DNA of 64,000 bases, taken from NCBI RefSeq assembly GCF_001646665.1, contig NZ_LWBU01000091.1, positions 62,001 through 126,000 on the forward strand, written 5' to 3'. This DNA comes from Streptomyces noursei. GTDB taxonomy: Bacteria > Actinomycetota > Actinomycetes > Streptomycetales > Streptomycetaceae. The notes below the pieces were generated by a model, which had not been told where the DNA came from, searched no databases, and was given only the letters and a program-made list of their open reading frames with translations. The first letter of the stretch is position 1. Each line of letters opens with the position of its first letter. A program made the translations under genes and the position numbers. This document shows positions 8,301 through 16,107 of this stretch, piece by piece.

Positions 8301-9060
8301 TGCGGCACAGTCCCACCAGCAGGTCGGGGGTGAGCTGGAGCTGGGCCCCGCCGGCGAGGGCGATCCGGCACCGGCCCGCGCGCAGCGCGAACACGGCGTT
8401 GGCCACGGCCATCAGGCCGCCGGAGCACGCCGAGTCCAGCGCGTAGCTCTCGCCGTGCAGGTCGAAGACCGAACTGATGGTGTTGGGGCCCATGTTGAGC
8501 AGCAGCCCGGCCGCGGACGACCCGTGCAGTCCGCCGACGGCCCGGGCCGACTCGCGCCACCGGGGGTCGGCCACCCGGGCGCCGAACTCGCCGCCGGCCA
8601 GCTGGCGCATCCGGATCTGCAGGGTGCTGATCTCGCGGTAGCCGCTCTCGGTGAGCGAGGTGATCACCGAGGTCTCCTCGCGGTCGAAGCCCCCGGCCTC
8701 CCAGCCCGCGTCCTGGATCGCCTCGCGGGCGAGGTCGATGAGCAGCCGGCCCTGGGGGTCCATCGCGGCGGCCCGGCGGGGCGGGATGTTGTAGTGCGCG
8801 GCGTCGAAGTGCCCCACGTCCGGCAGGAGCGCCATCGTGTCCGTGTAGACCGAGGACGGGTCGCGGAAGTCGTCGCCGAGGAAGGCGGCGCTGCGCCACC
8901 GCGAGCCGGGGACTGCGGAGAACTGGGCGCGCGGGGACATCAGCAGGCGCCAGTACTGGTTCAGGTCGCGCGCCCCGGGGAAGCGGCAGGCCATCCCCAC
9001 GATCGCGATGTCGTCGTGCCGCGCCTCCCGGGGGCCCCGCGGGGCCTCGCCGGCGGTCAC
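5359..9060 (-). CDS. AT-less polyketide-type fusion: ketosynthase - ACP - alpha-oxoamine synthase
   Basis: This 1233-aa protein starts at GTG (9060-9058), overlapping the stop of the upstream epimerase gene as GTGA. Domains: a type I ketosynthase at about 17-440 with Cys212 (DSACSGG), His347 (EAHGTGTT) and His385 (KAVVGHS) all present; a KS-associated linker (LLLLSARDRAGLARYA); no acyltransferase; a Pro/Ala/Gly/Glu-rich linker about 555-690 with a 15-bp tandem repeat; an ACP with phosphopantetheine Ser745 (GFDSLM); and an alpha-oxoamine synthase at about 835-1225 with PLP Lys1075 (TLSKAFASCGG). Oxoamine synthases condense an acyl thioester with an amino acid and lose CO2, releasing an aminoketone; RedL in undecylprodigiosin assembly is a known PKS with this terminal domain. 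A trans-acting malonyl transferase is inferred. The product is unknown. Confidence 0.9.
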   Translation of the reverse strand: MTAGEAPRGPREARHDDIAIVGMACRFPGARDLNQYWRLLMSPRAQFSAVPGSRWRSAAFLGDDFRDPSSVYTDTMALLPDVGHFDAAHYNIPPRRAAAMDPQGRLLIDLAREAIQDAGWEAGGFDREETSVITSLTESGYREISTLQIRMRQLAGGEFGARVADPRWRESARAVGGLHGSSAAGLLLNMGPNTISSVFDLHGESYALDSACSGGLMAVANAVFALRAGRCRIALAGGAQLQLTPDLLVGLCRIGAISRSGRCLPFGAEADGFVLGEGAGVLVLRPLPDALAAGDRVYAVIRGVGTANDGTVHGGMHPQAAGQLRALRRAYRDAGLSPGAVGYLEAHGTGTTVGDPVETGVLRDLRCEADAAPALLGAVKAVVGHSLNAAGIAGLIKTVLAVHRGVVPPQPDFDLADRSVLEAARLTVPTEPAPWPGSGTPRRAGVSAFGFGGTGVHLVVEECVTAPAPPPAADPGPHLLLLSARDRAGLARYAREVAETLAADRPPLARVADTLARRTALAERLAVVAEDTPDAVARLIAAAGEVEAGRTGELGPGRVTGTAKSGGVTSGEVLPDETTTGEATSGEVASGEVASGGVASGGVAARTAALTRLAHRAVTVQVPRPAPERFPPCTLPPSPLAPRHHWVVNESAREATEEDPTTPPLTALSPPAHVPPSAQAPPPAQLPAPSVPLPAQRRAEDRPAARTGGPSGASVVLAEVSRIGVFPLADLDERMALVDDLGFDSLMLHDLEAGIARRVPGFRTEEMYAPGLTIGRLIHLVDPHREEPWATAGPAPARAIDPTPAPEPRPATEPEPGPDQGPQPPAATGRVEDFPEVRQFEERLHAVTAGGASYPYFRVHQGTIRDTTVIGDRSYLSFGSYNYLGLSGHPAVNEAARLAVERYGTSVSASRPLSGERDLTVRLERALAGFLGVEDCLVLVSGHATNVTAIGHLVGPDDLVLHDALAHDSILQGCALSGAARRPFAHNDTGRLEQLLRLNRSRFRRVLIAVEGAYSMDGDLVDLPAVIELKKRYGALLMVDEAHSIGTVGESGRGVGEHFGVDRSDVDLWMGTLSKAFASCGGYLGGSARTVRWLRHTLPGFVYSVGLTPPNAAAALAATELIVAEPHRVRALRRNAELFLGLAASAGLATGASAGTPIVPCLLGDSARTLHVADRLFRRGVVADPILHPAVEEGLARLRFFVTADHREDDIRRTVSVLAEEVAYTAREAGHVR
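7250..7384. repeat. 15-bp in-frame tandem repeats in the KS-ACP linker
   Basis: Nine consecutive 15-nt units run from 7250; the first four are near identical (GCCACCCCGCCGGAC twice, GCCACTTCACCGGAC twice) and later ones decay. They encode pentapeptides of the ASGGV/ASGEV/TTGEA type at residues about 559-603. They sit where an acyltransferase would be in a normal PKS module, so they appear to be an expanded flexible linker. Copy number is likely to vary between strains. Confidence 0.85.
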
Positions 9061-10007
9061 CGCCGCGACCCGGTGGTCGCCTGCCGTTCGCGCCACCAGT
9101 CGACCGTGGCGGCGACCTGTTCGTCGACCGGGGTGGCCCGTACGGCGAAGGCGGCCTCGTAGGCGCCGGAGTCGACGACGAAGGGACGGTCGAACTGGTA
9201 GCGCACCTCCTTGAGTTCGCGGACGAGCGGGGAGAGGAGCGCGGCGATGCCCAGGACGGCCGGCGGCATCGCGCGGACCGGGACCGGTGCCGTTCCCGCG
9301 CGGGCCGCCAGGAGGTCGACCATGGCGCGGGTGGAGAGGGCGGGCGCCGTCGGGACGTGCCAGGCGCGGCCCCAGGCCCGTTCGTCGCCCGCGACCTCGG
9401 CCAGTGCCGCGGCCACGTCGGGGAGGTAGGTCCAGCTGTGCGGGGCGTCCGGGTCGCCGAGGGCGGTGACCGGCCTGCCGCGCAGCAGCCGGGGCATGAC
9501 CCGGGCCGCCAGGTGGCCGCCGTCGGTGACGCCGGGCCCGAAGAAGTCGGAGGCCCGTACCTCGACCGCCCGGAGGCGGCCCTGTTCGTGCCGGGTCCGG
9601 GCCTGCTCCCACAGGGAGGCGCGGAGGCGCCCCTTCGGGCCGGTCGCCGCGAGAGGCAGGTCCTCGGTCAGCGGGCGGTCCACCGGGCCGTAGCCGTAGA
9701 GGTTGCTCAGCATGACGAGGACGGCGCCGGTCGCCTCGGCCGCCTCGAAGGCCGACGAGGCCAGCGGTGGCCAGTCGCTCACCCAGCGGTGGTAGGGCGG
9801 GGCGGCACAGCAGTGGAGGGCGGTGGCGCCCTCGGCGGCGGCGGTGAGTCCGGCGCTGTCCGTGGCGTCCAGCGCCAGGTGCTCGATCCCCGGTTCGGGG
9901 CTGCGGCCCGACCGGGTGATGACGCGTACGGAGTGGCCCTGTGCTGCCAGCAGCCGCGCGGTGGCCGCACCGGCGGGCCCGAAACCTATGACGACATGAA
10001 GGTTCAC
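9057..10007 (-). CDS. NAD(P)-dependent epimerase/dehydratase-family (atypical SDR) protein
   Basis: This 316-aa protein starts with a Rossmann dinucleotide motif at the N-terminus (VVIGFGPAGAATARLLAAQG) and has the SNLYGYG and EVRASDFFGPGV segments characteristic of extended/atypical SDRs. It lies immediately upstream of, and overlaps by 4 bp, the KS-ACP-oxoamine synthase gene, so it is the first gene of a two-gene operon. A reductase acting on the aminoketone released by the oxoamine synthase would give an amino alcohol, as in sphinganine synthesis; this is an inference from context, and a housekeeping epimerase is the alternative. Confidence 0.8.
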   Translation of the reverse strand: MNLHVVIGFGPAGAATARLLAAQGHSVRVITRSGRSPEPGIEHLALDATDSAGLTAAAEGATALHCCAAPPYHRWVSDWPPLASSAFEAAEATGAVLVMLSNLYGYGPVDRPLTEDLPLAATGPKGRLRASLWEQARTRHEQGRLRAVEVRASDFFGPGVTDGGHLAARVMPRLLRGRPVTALGDPDAPHSWTYLPDVAAALAEVAGDERAWGRAWHVPTAPALSTRAMVDLLAARAGTAPVPVRAMPPAVLGIAALLSPLVRELKEVRYQFDRPFVVDSGAYEAAFAVRATPVDEQVAATVDWWRERQATTGSRR

Positions 10008-10294
10008 CCCCGCACAGTAACCCGGGGGCGAGAGGCGCCCGTCGGGGACCCGCCGTCCGGCCGCCGCAGCCGGCCGGCGCCAACGGGGGCCGCGGCAGGG
10101 CGACTTCAGGCCACTCGTCCGGCGCGCGGGTTGGCGGACGCGGCCGGTGGCGGTGGTGTCGGCGACGTCTCGGCGAGGGGGCCTTTACACCGAACTGGCT
10201 TGTGACGAAAGTGGCTTGAGTGTGCGTGGAGGGGGCGCGGGGTGGTGCGACAGATCTCGACATGGTCACAAGCCGCACGATCACGGTCACACCC

Positions 10295-10314
10295 CTAAGG
10301 TGTGCCTTACCTAA
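10295..10314 (+). promoter_or_regulatory. Iron box (DmdR/IdeR-type operator) upstream of the siderophore importer
   Basis: CTAAGGTGTGCCTTACCTAA closely matches the 19-bp DmdR1 consensus (TTAGGTTAGGCTAACCTAA or its complement), 43 bp before the ATPase gene. Fe(II)-loaded DmdR1 represses such promoters when iron is plentiful. The rest of the 349-bp gap 10008-10356 holds no gene that I can support. Confidence 0.88.
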
Positions 10315-10356
10315 GTTGTATGGTGGCGCCGTCGGACCGGCAGCGGGGGAAGGAAA

Positions 10357-11169
10357 GTGGTGTGCATGGGCGACGTCCGCCTGGTGGCGAAGGACCTCGA
10401 GGTGGGGCACGGCGGCCGCCCGGTGCTGAAGCAGGTGGACCTCTCCCTCCGGGCCGGTGCGATCACCGTGCTGGTCGGCCCCAACGGCTGCGGGAAATCG
10501 ACCCTGTTGCGCACGGTGGCCGGCCTTCTGCCACCGCTCGCCGGTGAGGTGCGCATCGACGACGCCCCCCTCGCCTCGTTCGCCCGCCGCTCGCTGTCCC
10601 AGCGGCTGGCGTTCCTGCCCCAGACCTCGCAGGCACCGGCCGGGGTGACGGTCCGTGAGCTGGTACGGCACGGCCGCTACGCCCACCGCGGGGCGCTCGC
10701 CCGGCACACCGGCGAGGACACCGAGGCGATCGACTGGGCGCTCGACGTCACGGACGCGGCCCCCCTCGTCGAGCGGCGCCTCGACGAGCTGTCCGGCGGT
10801 GAACGCCAGCGCGCCTGGCTCGCCATGGTGCTGGCGCAGCGCGCCGGGGTCCTCCTGCTCGACGAGCCCACCACGTACCTCGACATGCGCCACCAGTTCG
10901 AAGTACTCGACGTCGTGCGGCGCCTGGCCCTGGAGCACGACATCGCCGTCGGCGTGGTCCTGCACGACCTGATGCAGGCGGCGGCCTACGCCGACGACGT
11001 CGTGGTGGTCGCCGACGGCGGGATCGCCGCCGCCGGCTCGGCCGACGACGTCCTCACGCCGGACGTCATCGAGCGGGCCTTCGGGCTGCGCGTGAACGTC
11101 GTCCGCGATCCCGCCACCGGCCATCTCGCCTGCTTCCCCCAGCGGTCCCAGGCTCCCGCCGCGTCCTGA
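10357..11169 (+). CDS. Iron-siderophore ABC transporter, ATP-binding protein
   Basis: This 270-aa ATPase of the FepC/FhuC type has a Walker A (GPNGCGKST, about residues 45-53), a Q-loop (LPQTSQAPAGVTVRELV), a signature LSGGERQ, a Walker B (VLLLDEPT) and a switch His (VLHD). The start is ambiguous: GTG at 10357 or 10360 follows a GGGGAAGGA ribosome site, and an ATG lies at 10366. It powers uptake together with the binding protein at 11226 and the fused permease at 12227. The iron box just upstream indicates iron repression. Pairing with the adjacent siderophore operon suggests its substrate is that siderophore. Confidence 0.92.
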   Translation: MVCMGDVRLVAKDLEVGHGGRPVLKQVDLSLRAGAITVLVGPNGCGKSTLLRTVAGLLPPLAGEVRIDDAPLASFARRSLSQRLAFLPQTSQAPAGVTVRELVRHGRYAHRGALARHTGEDTEAIDWALDVTDAAPLVERRLDELSGGERQRAWLAMVLAQRAGVLLLDEPTTYLDMRHQFEVLDVVRRLALEHDIAVGVVLHDLMQAAAYADDVVVVADGGIAAAGSADDVLTPDVIERAFGLRVNVVRDPATGHLACFPQRSQAPAAS

Positions 11170-11225
11170 ACCCGAGGGCCCTCGGCGGTCCGCCCGCATC
11201 ACCAGCACACAAGGAGAGATTCACC

Positions 11226-12227
11226 ATGCAGAAAATGCTGCGCGCCCTCGCGACGGGCGGTACCGCCGTGGCCCTGCTGCTGACGGCCACCGGCTGCGGG
11301 TCGGGCACGGTCGAGGAGAGTACGGACGGCGGCGGGAAGGGCGGCGCCGACAAGCCGGCGAAGGGCGCGATCACCGTCGACACCGCGCAGGGCAAGGTCA
11401 GCCTGGACAAGCCCGCGACCAAGGTCGTCGCGCTGGAGTGGACGTACACCGAGGAACTGGTCGCGCTCGGCGTGACCCCGGCCGGCAACGCCGACAACAA
11501 GGGCTACGGCACCTGGATCACCGCCAAGGGCGCCGCCCTGTCGGGCAAGGTGACCGACGTGGGCGACCGCAACGAGCCCAGCCTGGAGAAGATCCGCGCC
11601 CTCCAGCCCGACCTCATCGTGATCGACAACGACCGGTCGAAGGCCAACCTCAAGCAGCTGCGGGCCATCGCGCCGGTGCTGTCGTTCACGTACACCACCA
11701 AGCCGCAGCTCGAGACGATGAAGAAGAACTTCGGCGAGCTGGCGAAGGCGGTCGGTAAGGAGGACAAGGCCGCCGAGGTGACGCGGCAGATCGACGCCAA
11801 GGCCGCCGACCTCAAGGGCCGGCTGGACAAGGCGGGCAAGGGTGGCCTGAAGTACGCCCTCGCGCAGGGCTTCACCGCCAACGGCGCGGCCTCGATCCGG
11901 ATGCTCACCGACGACGCCATCGCCCCGCAGGTGCTGAACCTCGCCGGGCTGAAGAACGGCTGGAAGGGCCAGTCCGACGCCTGGGGCATGACGACCGTCG
12001 GCGTCGAGGGTCTGACCAAGGTCGAGAAGGACGCGACGTTCCTGTACGTCGCCGCCGCCAACGACAACCCGTTCACCGGGGACCTCGCCGGCAACGCGGT
12101 CTGGAAGGGCCTGGAGTTCGTCAAGAAGGACAAGGCCCTGCCGCTCGACCCGGGCACCTGGCTCTTCGGCGGTCCGCTGTCGGCGATGCACATCCTCGAC
12201 GAGACCGGCAAGGCTCTGAAGGTCTGA
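11226..12227 (+). CDS. Iron-siderophore ABC transporter, substrate-binding lipoprotein
   Basis: This 333-aa protein has a lipoprotein signal peptide ending in a lipobox-like LLTATGC (Cys at about residue 22), so it should be anchored to the outer face of the membrane. The mature part is a Peripla_BP_2 (class III, FepB/FhuD/DesE-like) fold: KVVALEWTYTEELVALGVTP near the N-terminus, a central IRALQPDLIVID helix-strand, and a C-terminal WLFGGPLSAMHILDE. It is preceded by an AAGGAGA ribosome site and its TGA overlaps the next ATG by one base (TGATG), which indicates coupling to the permease. Confidence 0.92.
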   Translation: MQKMLRALATGGTAVALLLTATGCGSGTVEESTDGGGKGGADKPAKGAITVDTAQGKVSLDKPATKVVALEWTYTEELVALGVTPAGNADNKGYGTWITAKGAALSGKVTDVGDRNEPSLEKIRALQPDLIVIDNDRSKANLKQLRAIAPVLSFTYTTKPQLETMKKNFGELAKAVGKEDKAAEVTRQIDAKAADLKGRLDKAGKGGLKYALAQGFTANGAASIRMLTDDAIAPQVLNLAGLKNGWKGQSDAWGMTTVGVEGLTKVEKDATFLYVAAANDNPFTGDLAGNAVWKGLEFVKKDKALPLDPGTWLFGGPLSAMHILDETGKALKV

Positions 12228-14302
12228 TGGCCCCGGAAGGACTGACGACGGCCGCACCCGCCGCCCGTCTGCCCGGCCGCCGCCCACGGGCCCTGCTCGT
12301 GGGCGGCGGCCTGTCCCTCGCCCTGTGCCTGGTCGGCGTCGTCCACCTCGGGCTCGGCGTGTCCGGCGTGGGCATCGGCGACATCGCCGACCTGATCCTC
12401 GGCCACGGCGACGCCCGCACCCGGGACGTACTGCTCGGCAGCCGCCTGCCGCGCACGCTGACCGGCCTGGTCGTCGGCGTCGCGCTGGGTGTCTCCGGCG
12501 TGCTGGTGCAGGGCGCGACCCGCAACCCGCTGGCGGCCCCCGACACCCTGGGCGTCAACGCCGGGGCGTACTTCGCCGTGGTGCTGGTGGCGTTCACCGG
12601 CATCAGCCTCGGCCCGATCCCGGCGGGCGGCGCGGCGTTCCTCGGCGGGCTCGTCGCGGTCGCCGTGGTGTACCTGCTCAGCAGCGGCGGTGTGATGACG
12701 CCCGGGCGGGTGCTCCTCGCCGGGGCGACGGTCGCGCTCGCGGGCACCGCGGGGGCCGAGTTCCTCCAGATGCTCGACGTGCAGGCCACCCGGGGGCTGT
12801 TCTTCTGGGGCAACGGCACCCTGATGCAGACCTCCCTGGAGCGGCCCCTGACGCTCGGCGCGGTCGTCGTCGCCGGCGCGCTGCTCGCCCCGTTCCTGGC
12901 CCGCCCGCTGGACCTGCTGGCGCTCGGCGACGAGACGGCCGAGGCCATGGGCGTACGGGTGGAACGCGTCCGCCCGGCCGCCTTCCTGGTCGCCGTCCTG
13001 CTGTCGGCGGCGGCCGTGTCGCTCGCCGGGCCGATCGGCTTCGTCGGGCTGATCGCCCCCGTGATCGTCCGGCAGCTGGGCGTCCGCCGGCACGCCACGA
13101 TGATCCCGCTGGCGGCGCTGCTGGCCTCGGCGCTCGTGCTGGGTGCCGACGCGGCGGCGCAGCTGATCGTGACGCCGTCCGCCACGCAGCCCGCCGAGAT
13201 CCCGGTCGGTGTGGTGACGGCGCTGATCGGCGGCCCGGTGTTCATGGCACTGGCCCGCCGGGTGAGCACCGGTGACGCCGACACGGGCGCCGCGGTGGTG
13301 GTGTCCGACCGGAGGCGGGCGCCCGCGTACGCCGTCGCGCTCGGCGGTGGGCTGGTGGCGCTGGCCGTCGCCGTCGCGGTCTCACTGCGCGTCGGGGACG
13401 TCGAGATCACCTGGAGTCAGCTCGGCGCGGCGCTGTTCGGTTCCGCCGAGCAGATCACCGAAGCGGTGGTGGACTACCGGCTGCCCCGCATCCTGGTGGC
13501 CGCGCTGGCCGGGGCGTGCCTGGCGGTGGCGGGGGCAGCGGTGCAGGCGGTCGTCCGCAACCCGCTGGCCGAGCCGGGGCTCGTGGGCGTGACCGGCGGG
13601 GCGTCGCTCGGCGCGATCGCGGTCATCGTCGCCGTGCCGTCGGCCCCGCTGGTGGCCCTGCCGGCGGCGGCGGGGATCGGCGGCGTCGCGATGCTCGCGC
13701 TCGTGGTGCTGGTCGCCCGGGGGAGCGCCAAGGACGGGCGGGCCGGGCTGGACCCGACCCGGGTGGTGCTGGTGGGCCTGGGGGCCGCCGCCACCTCGAT
13801 GGCCCTGGTCAACATCATGGTGGTCAGCGTCCAGATGAACATCTCCTCCGCGCTGGGCTGGCTGGCGGGCAGTACGTACGCCCGGGACTTCTCGGCCCTG
13901 GGCTGGCTCGCGCTGCCCGCCCTGGTCGCGGTGGTCCTGGTGGTCGCGGCGCGGCCGGTGAACCTGCTCTCGCTCGGTGACGAACTGCCGCGCGCCCTCG
14001 GGCTGGAGCTGGGCCGCGCCCGGCTGCTGGTCCTCGGCGCGGGCGCGGTGCTGGCGGCGGGTACGGCGGCGGCGGTGGGAGCGGTGGGGTTCGTCGGGCT
14101 GGTGGCTCCGCATCTGGCCCGGCGGATCGTCGGCAACAACACGGCCCGGATGGTGCCGATGGCCGCCGTCCTCGGGGCGGTGCTGGTGGTGTCCTCGGAC
14201 GCCCTGGGCCGCTGGCTGCTGGCGCCGACCGAGATCCCGGTCGGCATCGTCACGGCGCTGGTCGGCGCCCCGTACCTGGTGTGGCTGCTGCGCCGGCTGT
14301 GA
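12227..14302 (+). CDS. Fused FecCD-type iron-siderophore permease (FhuB-like)
   Basis: This 691-aa protein contains two complete FecCD/BtuC permease units in tandem, about residues 25-345 and 365-690. Each carries the family motifs: RLPRTL(T/V) with GATRNPLAAPDTLGV in the first and VVRNPLAEPGLVGVTGGAS in the second, plus GPIGFVGLIAPVIVR and GAVGFVGLVAPHLARR. Most Streptomyces siderophore permeases are two separate genes, whereas fusions are typified by E. coli FhuB. About 20 transmembrane helices are expected. It ends the importer operon and faces the MFS gene tail to tail. Confidence 0.92.
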   Translation: MAPEGLTTAAPAARLPGRRPRALLVGGGLSLALCLVGVVHLGLGVSGVGIGDIADLILGHGDARTRDVLLGSRLPRTLTGLVVGVALGVSGVLVQGATRNPLAAPDTLGVNAGAYFAVVLVAFTGISLGPIPAGGAAFLGGLVAVAVVYLLSSGGVMTPGRVLLAGATVALAGTAGAEFLQMLDVQATRGLFFWGNGTLMQTSLERPLTLGAVVVAGALLAPFLARPLDLLALGDETAEAMGVRVERVRPAAFLVAVLLSAAAVSLAGPIGFVGLIAPVIVRQLGVRRHATMIPLAALLASALVLGADAAAQLIVTPSATQPAEIPVGVVTALIGGPVFMALARRVSTGDADTGAAVVVSDRRRAPAYAVALGGGLVALAVAVAVSLRVGDVEITWSQLGAALFGSAEQITEAVVDYRLPRILVAALAGACLAVAGAAVQAVVRNPLAEPGLVGVTGGASLGAIAVIVAVPSAPLVALPAAAGIGGVAMLALVVLVARGSAKDGRAGLDPTRVVLVGLGAAATSMALVNIMVVSVQMNISSALGWLAGSTYARDFSALGWLALPALVAVVLVVAARPVNLLSLGDELPRALGLELGRARLLVLGAGAVLAAGTAAAVGAVGFVGLVAPHLARRIVGNNTARMVPMAAVLGAVLVVSSDALGRWLLAPTEIPVGIVTALVGAPYLVWLLRRL

Positions 14303-14321
14303 CGGGAGGTCCGGCACCACA

Positions 14322-14339
14322 GGTCCGGCGCCGCGGACC
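14322..14339. terminator. Hairpin between convergent permease and MFS genes
   Basis: GGTCCG GCGCCG CGGACC gives a 6-bp stem, and further CCGCGGACC-type dyads follow up to about 14380. The 91-bp gap separates two convergent genes, so a bidirectional terminator is likely. Confidence 0.4.
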
Positions 14340-14393
14340 GGCGGCTCCGGCCCGGCGGCTCGGGTGCCGCGGACCCGGTGCGGCGGCCCCGGC

Positions 14394-15917
14394 TCAGGAG
14401 GTCTGCGCGACGCGGGTCCGGGAGCGCCGGGGGGTCTTCCCGGCGGCCCCGGGCCCGCCCCTGAGCGTCCGCGCGGCCAGCACGCCCAGCAGGCAGACGA
14501 GCGCGGACGCCAGGCACACGGTGGTGAAGGCACCGGAGAAGGCCGTGCGGGCGAGCGGCTGGAGCGCGGGGTCGAGCAGTTCGAGCCGCCCGGTCTCGAC
14601 GGCCTCGCGCACCGGCGCGGTGATGCCGGGGCCCGTGCCGAGCCCGTCGCTCAGCCGGGCGGAGAAGACCGCGCCGAAGACGGCGACGCCGGTCGCCGTG
14701 CCGAGCGGATAGCAGGCGTTGGTCAGCCCGGAGGCCATTCCCGCCCGGTCGGCGGGCGCCGCGCCGACGGCGATGCCCATGAGGGGCGGGAAGATGACGG
14801 CCCCTCCGATGCCGAGGAGCACCAGCGCGAGGACGGTGACGGCGCGGCCGGTGCCTCCGGCCACCGTTCCCGCGACGGCCAGTCCGGTCAGTCCGAGCCC
14901 CTGGGCCGCGAAGCCGGCGGCGACCAGCAGGTCGGGCGGGAAGACCCGTTGCAGGCGCGCCACGAAGAGTCCGGCCACCAGCAGGCTGCCGGTGAGCGGC
15001 AGGAGGTGCAGCCCGACCTCGAGCGGCGAGTACGCGTGGGTGCTCTGGAGCCACAGGGTGACGAAGGCGAGTACGCCCAGGCTGGTCAGCCGGGCCAGGA
15101 AGCCCAGCACGGCGGCGCCGGAGAACGCCCGCACGCGCAGCAGGGTCATGTCGAGCAGGCCGTCGCCGCGCCGCTGGCTGGCCACCAGCGCGGCGGCGAG
15201 GAGGACGCCGACGGCCGCCGAGACGAGCACCTCCGGTGCCGCCCAGCCGGACTCGGGTCCCGTGACCAGCGGGTAGTGCAGCGCCAGGAGGGCTCCGACG
15301 CCGAGCCCCGCGCCGGTCAGGTCCAGGCGGCGCCGGTCGCCGCGCGGGGCCAGGGACTCGGGCATGCGGGTGAGCGCCCCGGCCACCACGAGGATGCCGA
15401 TGGGGACGTTCACCAGGAAGATCCAGCGCCATCCGAGGACCTGGACGAACAGGCCCCCGACGATGGGGCCGAGGGCGCCGGCCGCGGAGGCGATGGCGGC
15501 GAAGGCGGCTATCGCGGCCTGGCGGCGGGCGCCTTCGTACACGGCGGCCAGCAGGGCGAGGGTGGGGGCGAACACCATGGCGCCGCCGAGTCCCTGGGCG
15601 GCGCGGGCGGCGATGAGGGTGCCGGCGTCCGGTGCCAGGCCGCAGGCGGCCGACGCGAGGGTGAACAGCGCCATGCCGGCGGTGAAGACGGTGCGGCGCC
15701 CCACGCGGTCGGAGAGGGCGCCCGCCGTGAGGAGCAGCGCGCCGAACGCCAGCGAGTAGGCCGACACGGTCCACTGCACCCTGCCGAGTCCCGCGTCGAC
15801 GTCCCGGGCGATGTCGGACAGGGCGACGTTCACCACGGTCACGTCCAGGGTCATCATCACGCCACCGGCGCTGACCAGGGCGAAGGTCCAGCGCGGGGTA
15901 CGACGGCGGGAAGGCAC
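14394..15917 (-). CDS. MFS transporter, DHA2 (14-TM) family; candidate siderophore exporter
   Basis: This 507-aa protein starts at GTG with an excellent ribosome site (GGAGGTGATC). It has motif D1-like MMTLDVTVVNVALSDIARDV in helix 1, motif A GALSDRVGRRTVF in loop 2-3 and motif C-like GALGPIVGGLF, so it is a DHA2/EmrB-type drug:proton antiporter with about 14 helices. It diverges from the siderophore operon and shares the gap containing the near-consensus iron box at 16024, which argues that it exports the siderophore. Export of an unrelated compound remains possible. Confidence 0.88.
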   Translation of the reverse strand: MPSRRRTPRWTFALVSAGGVMMTLDVTVVNVALSDIARDVDAGLGRVQWTVSAYSLAFGALLLTAGALSDRVGRRTVFTAGMALFTLASAACGLAPDAGTLIAARAAQGLGGAMVFAPTLALLAAVYEGARRQAAIAAFAAIASAAGALGPIVGGLFVQVLGWRWIFLVNVPIGILVVAGALTRMPESLAPRGDRRRLDLTGAGLGVGALLALHYPLVTGPESGWAAPEVLVSAAVGVLLAAALVASQRRGDGLLDMTLLRVRAFSGAAVLGFLARLTSLGVLAFVTLWLQSTHAYSPLEVGLHLLPLTGSLLVAGLFVARLQRVFPPDLLVAAGFAAQGLGLTGLAVAGTVAGGTGRAVTVLALVLLGIGGAVIFPPLMGIAVGAAPADRAGMASGLTNACYPLGTATGVAVFGAVFSARLSDGLGTGPGITAPVREAVETGRLELLDPALQPLARTAFSGAFTTVCLASALVCLLGVLAARTLRGGPGAAGKTPRRSRTRVAQTS

Positions 15918-16023
15918 CGCTGATCACCTCCGTGAGATGGGGGGTTCGGCCAATCGCGCACAGGGAACTGACGTTGCGTCAGGTGTCAACTGGGGCCCTG
16001 TGGCCGAAAGTTGACCTTGCCCA

Positions 16024-16042
16024 TTAGGTAAGCCTAACCTAA
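16024..16042. promoter_or_regulatory. Near-consensus iron box between MFS exporter and siderophore operon
   Basis: TTAGGTAAGCCTAACCTAA differs from the DmdR1 consensus palindrome at two positions. It sits in the divergent promoter region and probably controls both the exporter (minus) and the biosynthetic operon (plus). Confidence 0.93.
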
Positions 16043-16107
16043 TCTAACTCCGCTTGGACGTCCAGGCGTTCGAGCGCAATGATCCGGACAGACATCGGAG
16101 CCGCCTG

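Noticed and set aside
5368-9162. 1264-codon plus-strand frame opposite the KS-ACP-oxoamine synthase
   Set aside because: It is rich in Gly, Arg, Val and His with no domain resemblance, and lies antisense to a gene whose every domain motif is intact. It is a shadow caused by high GC.
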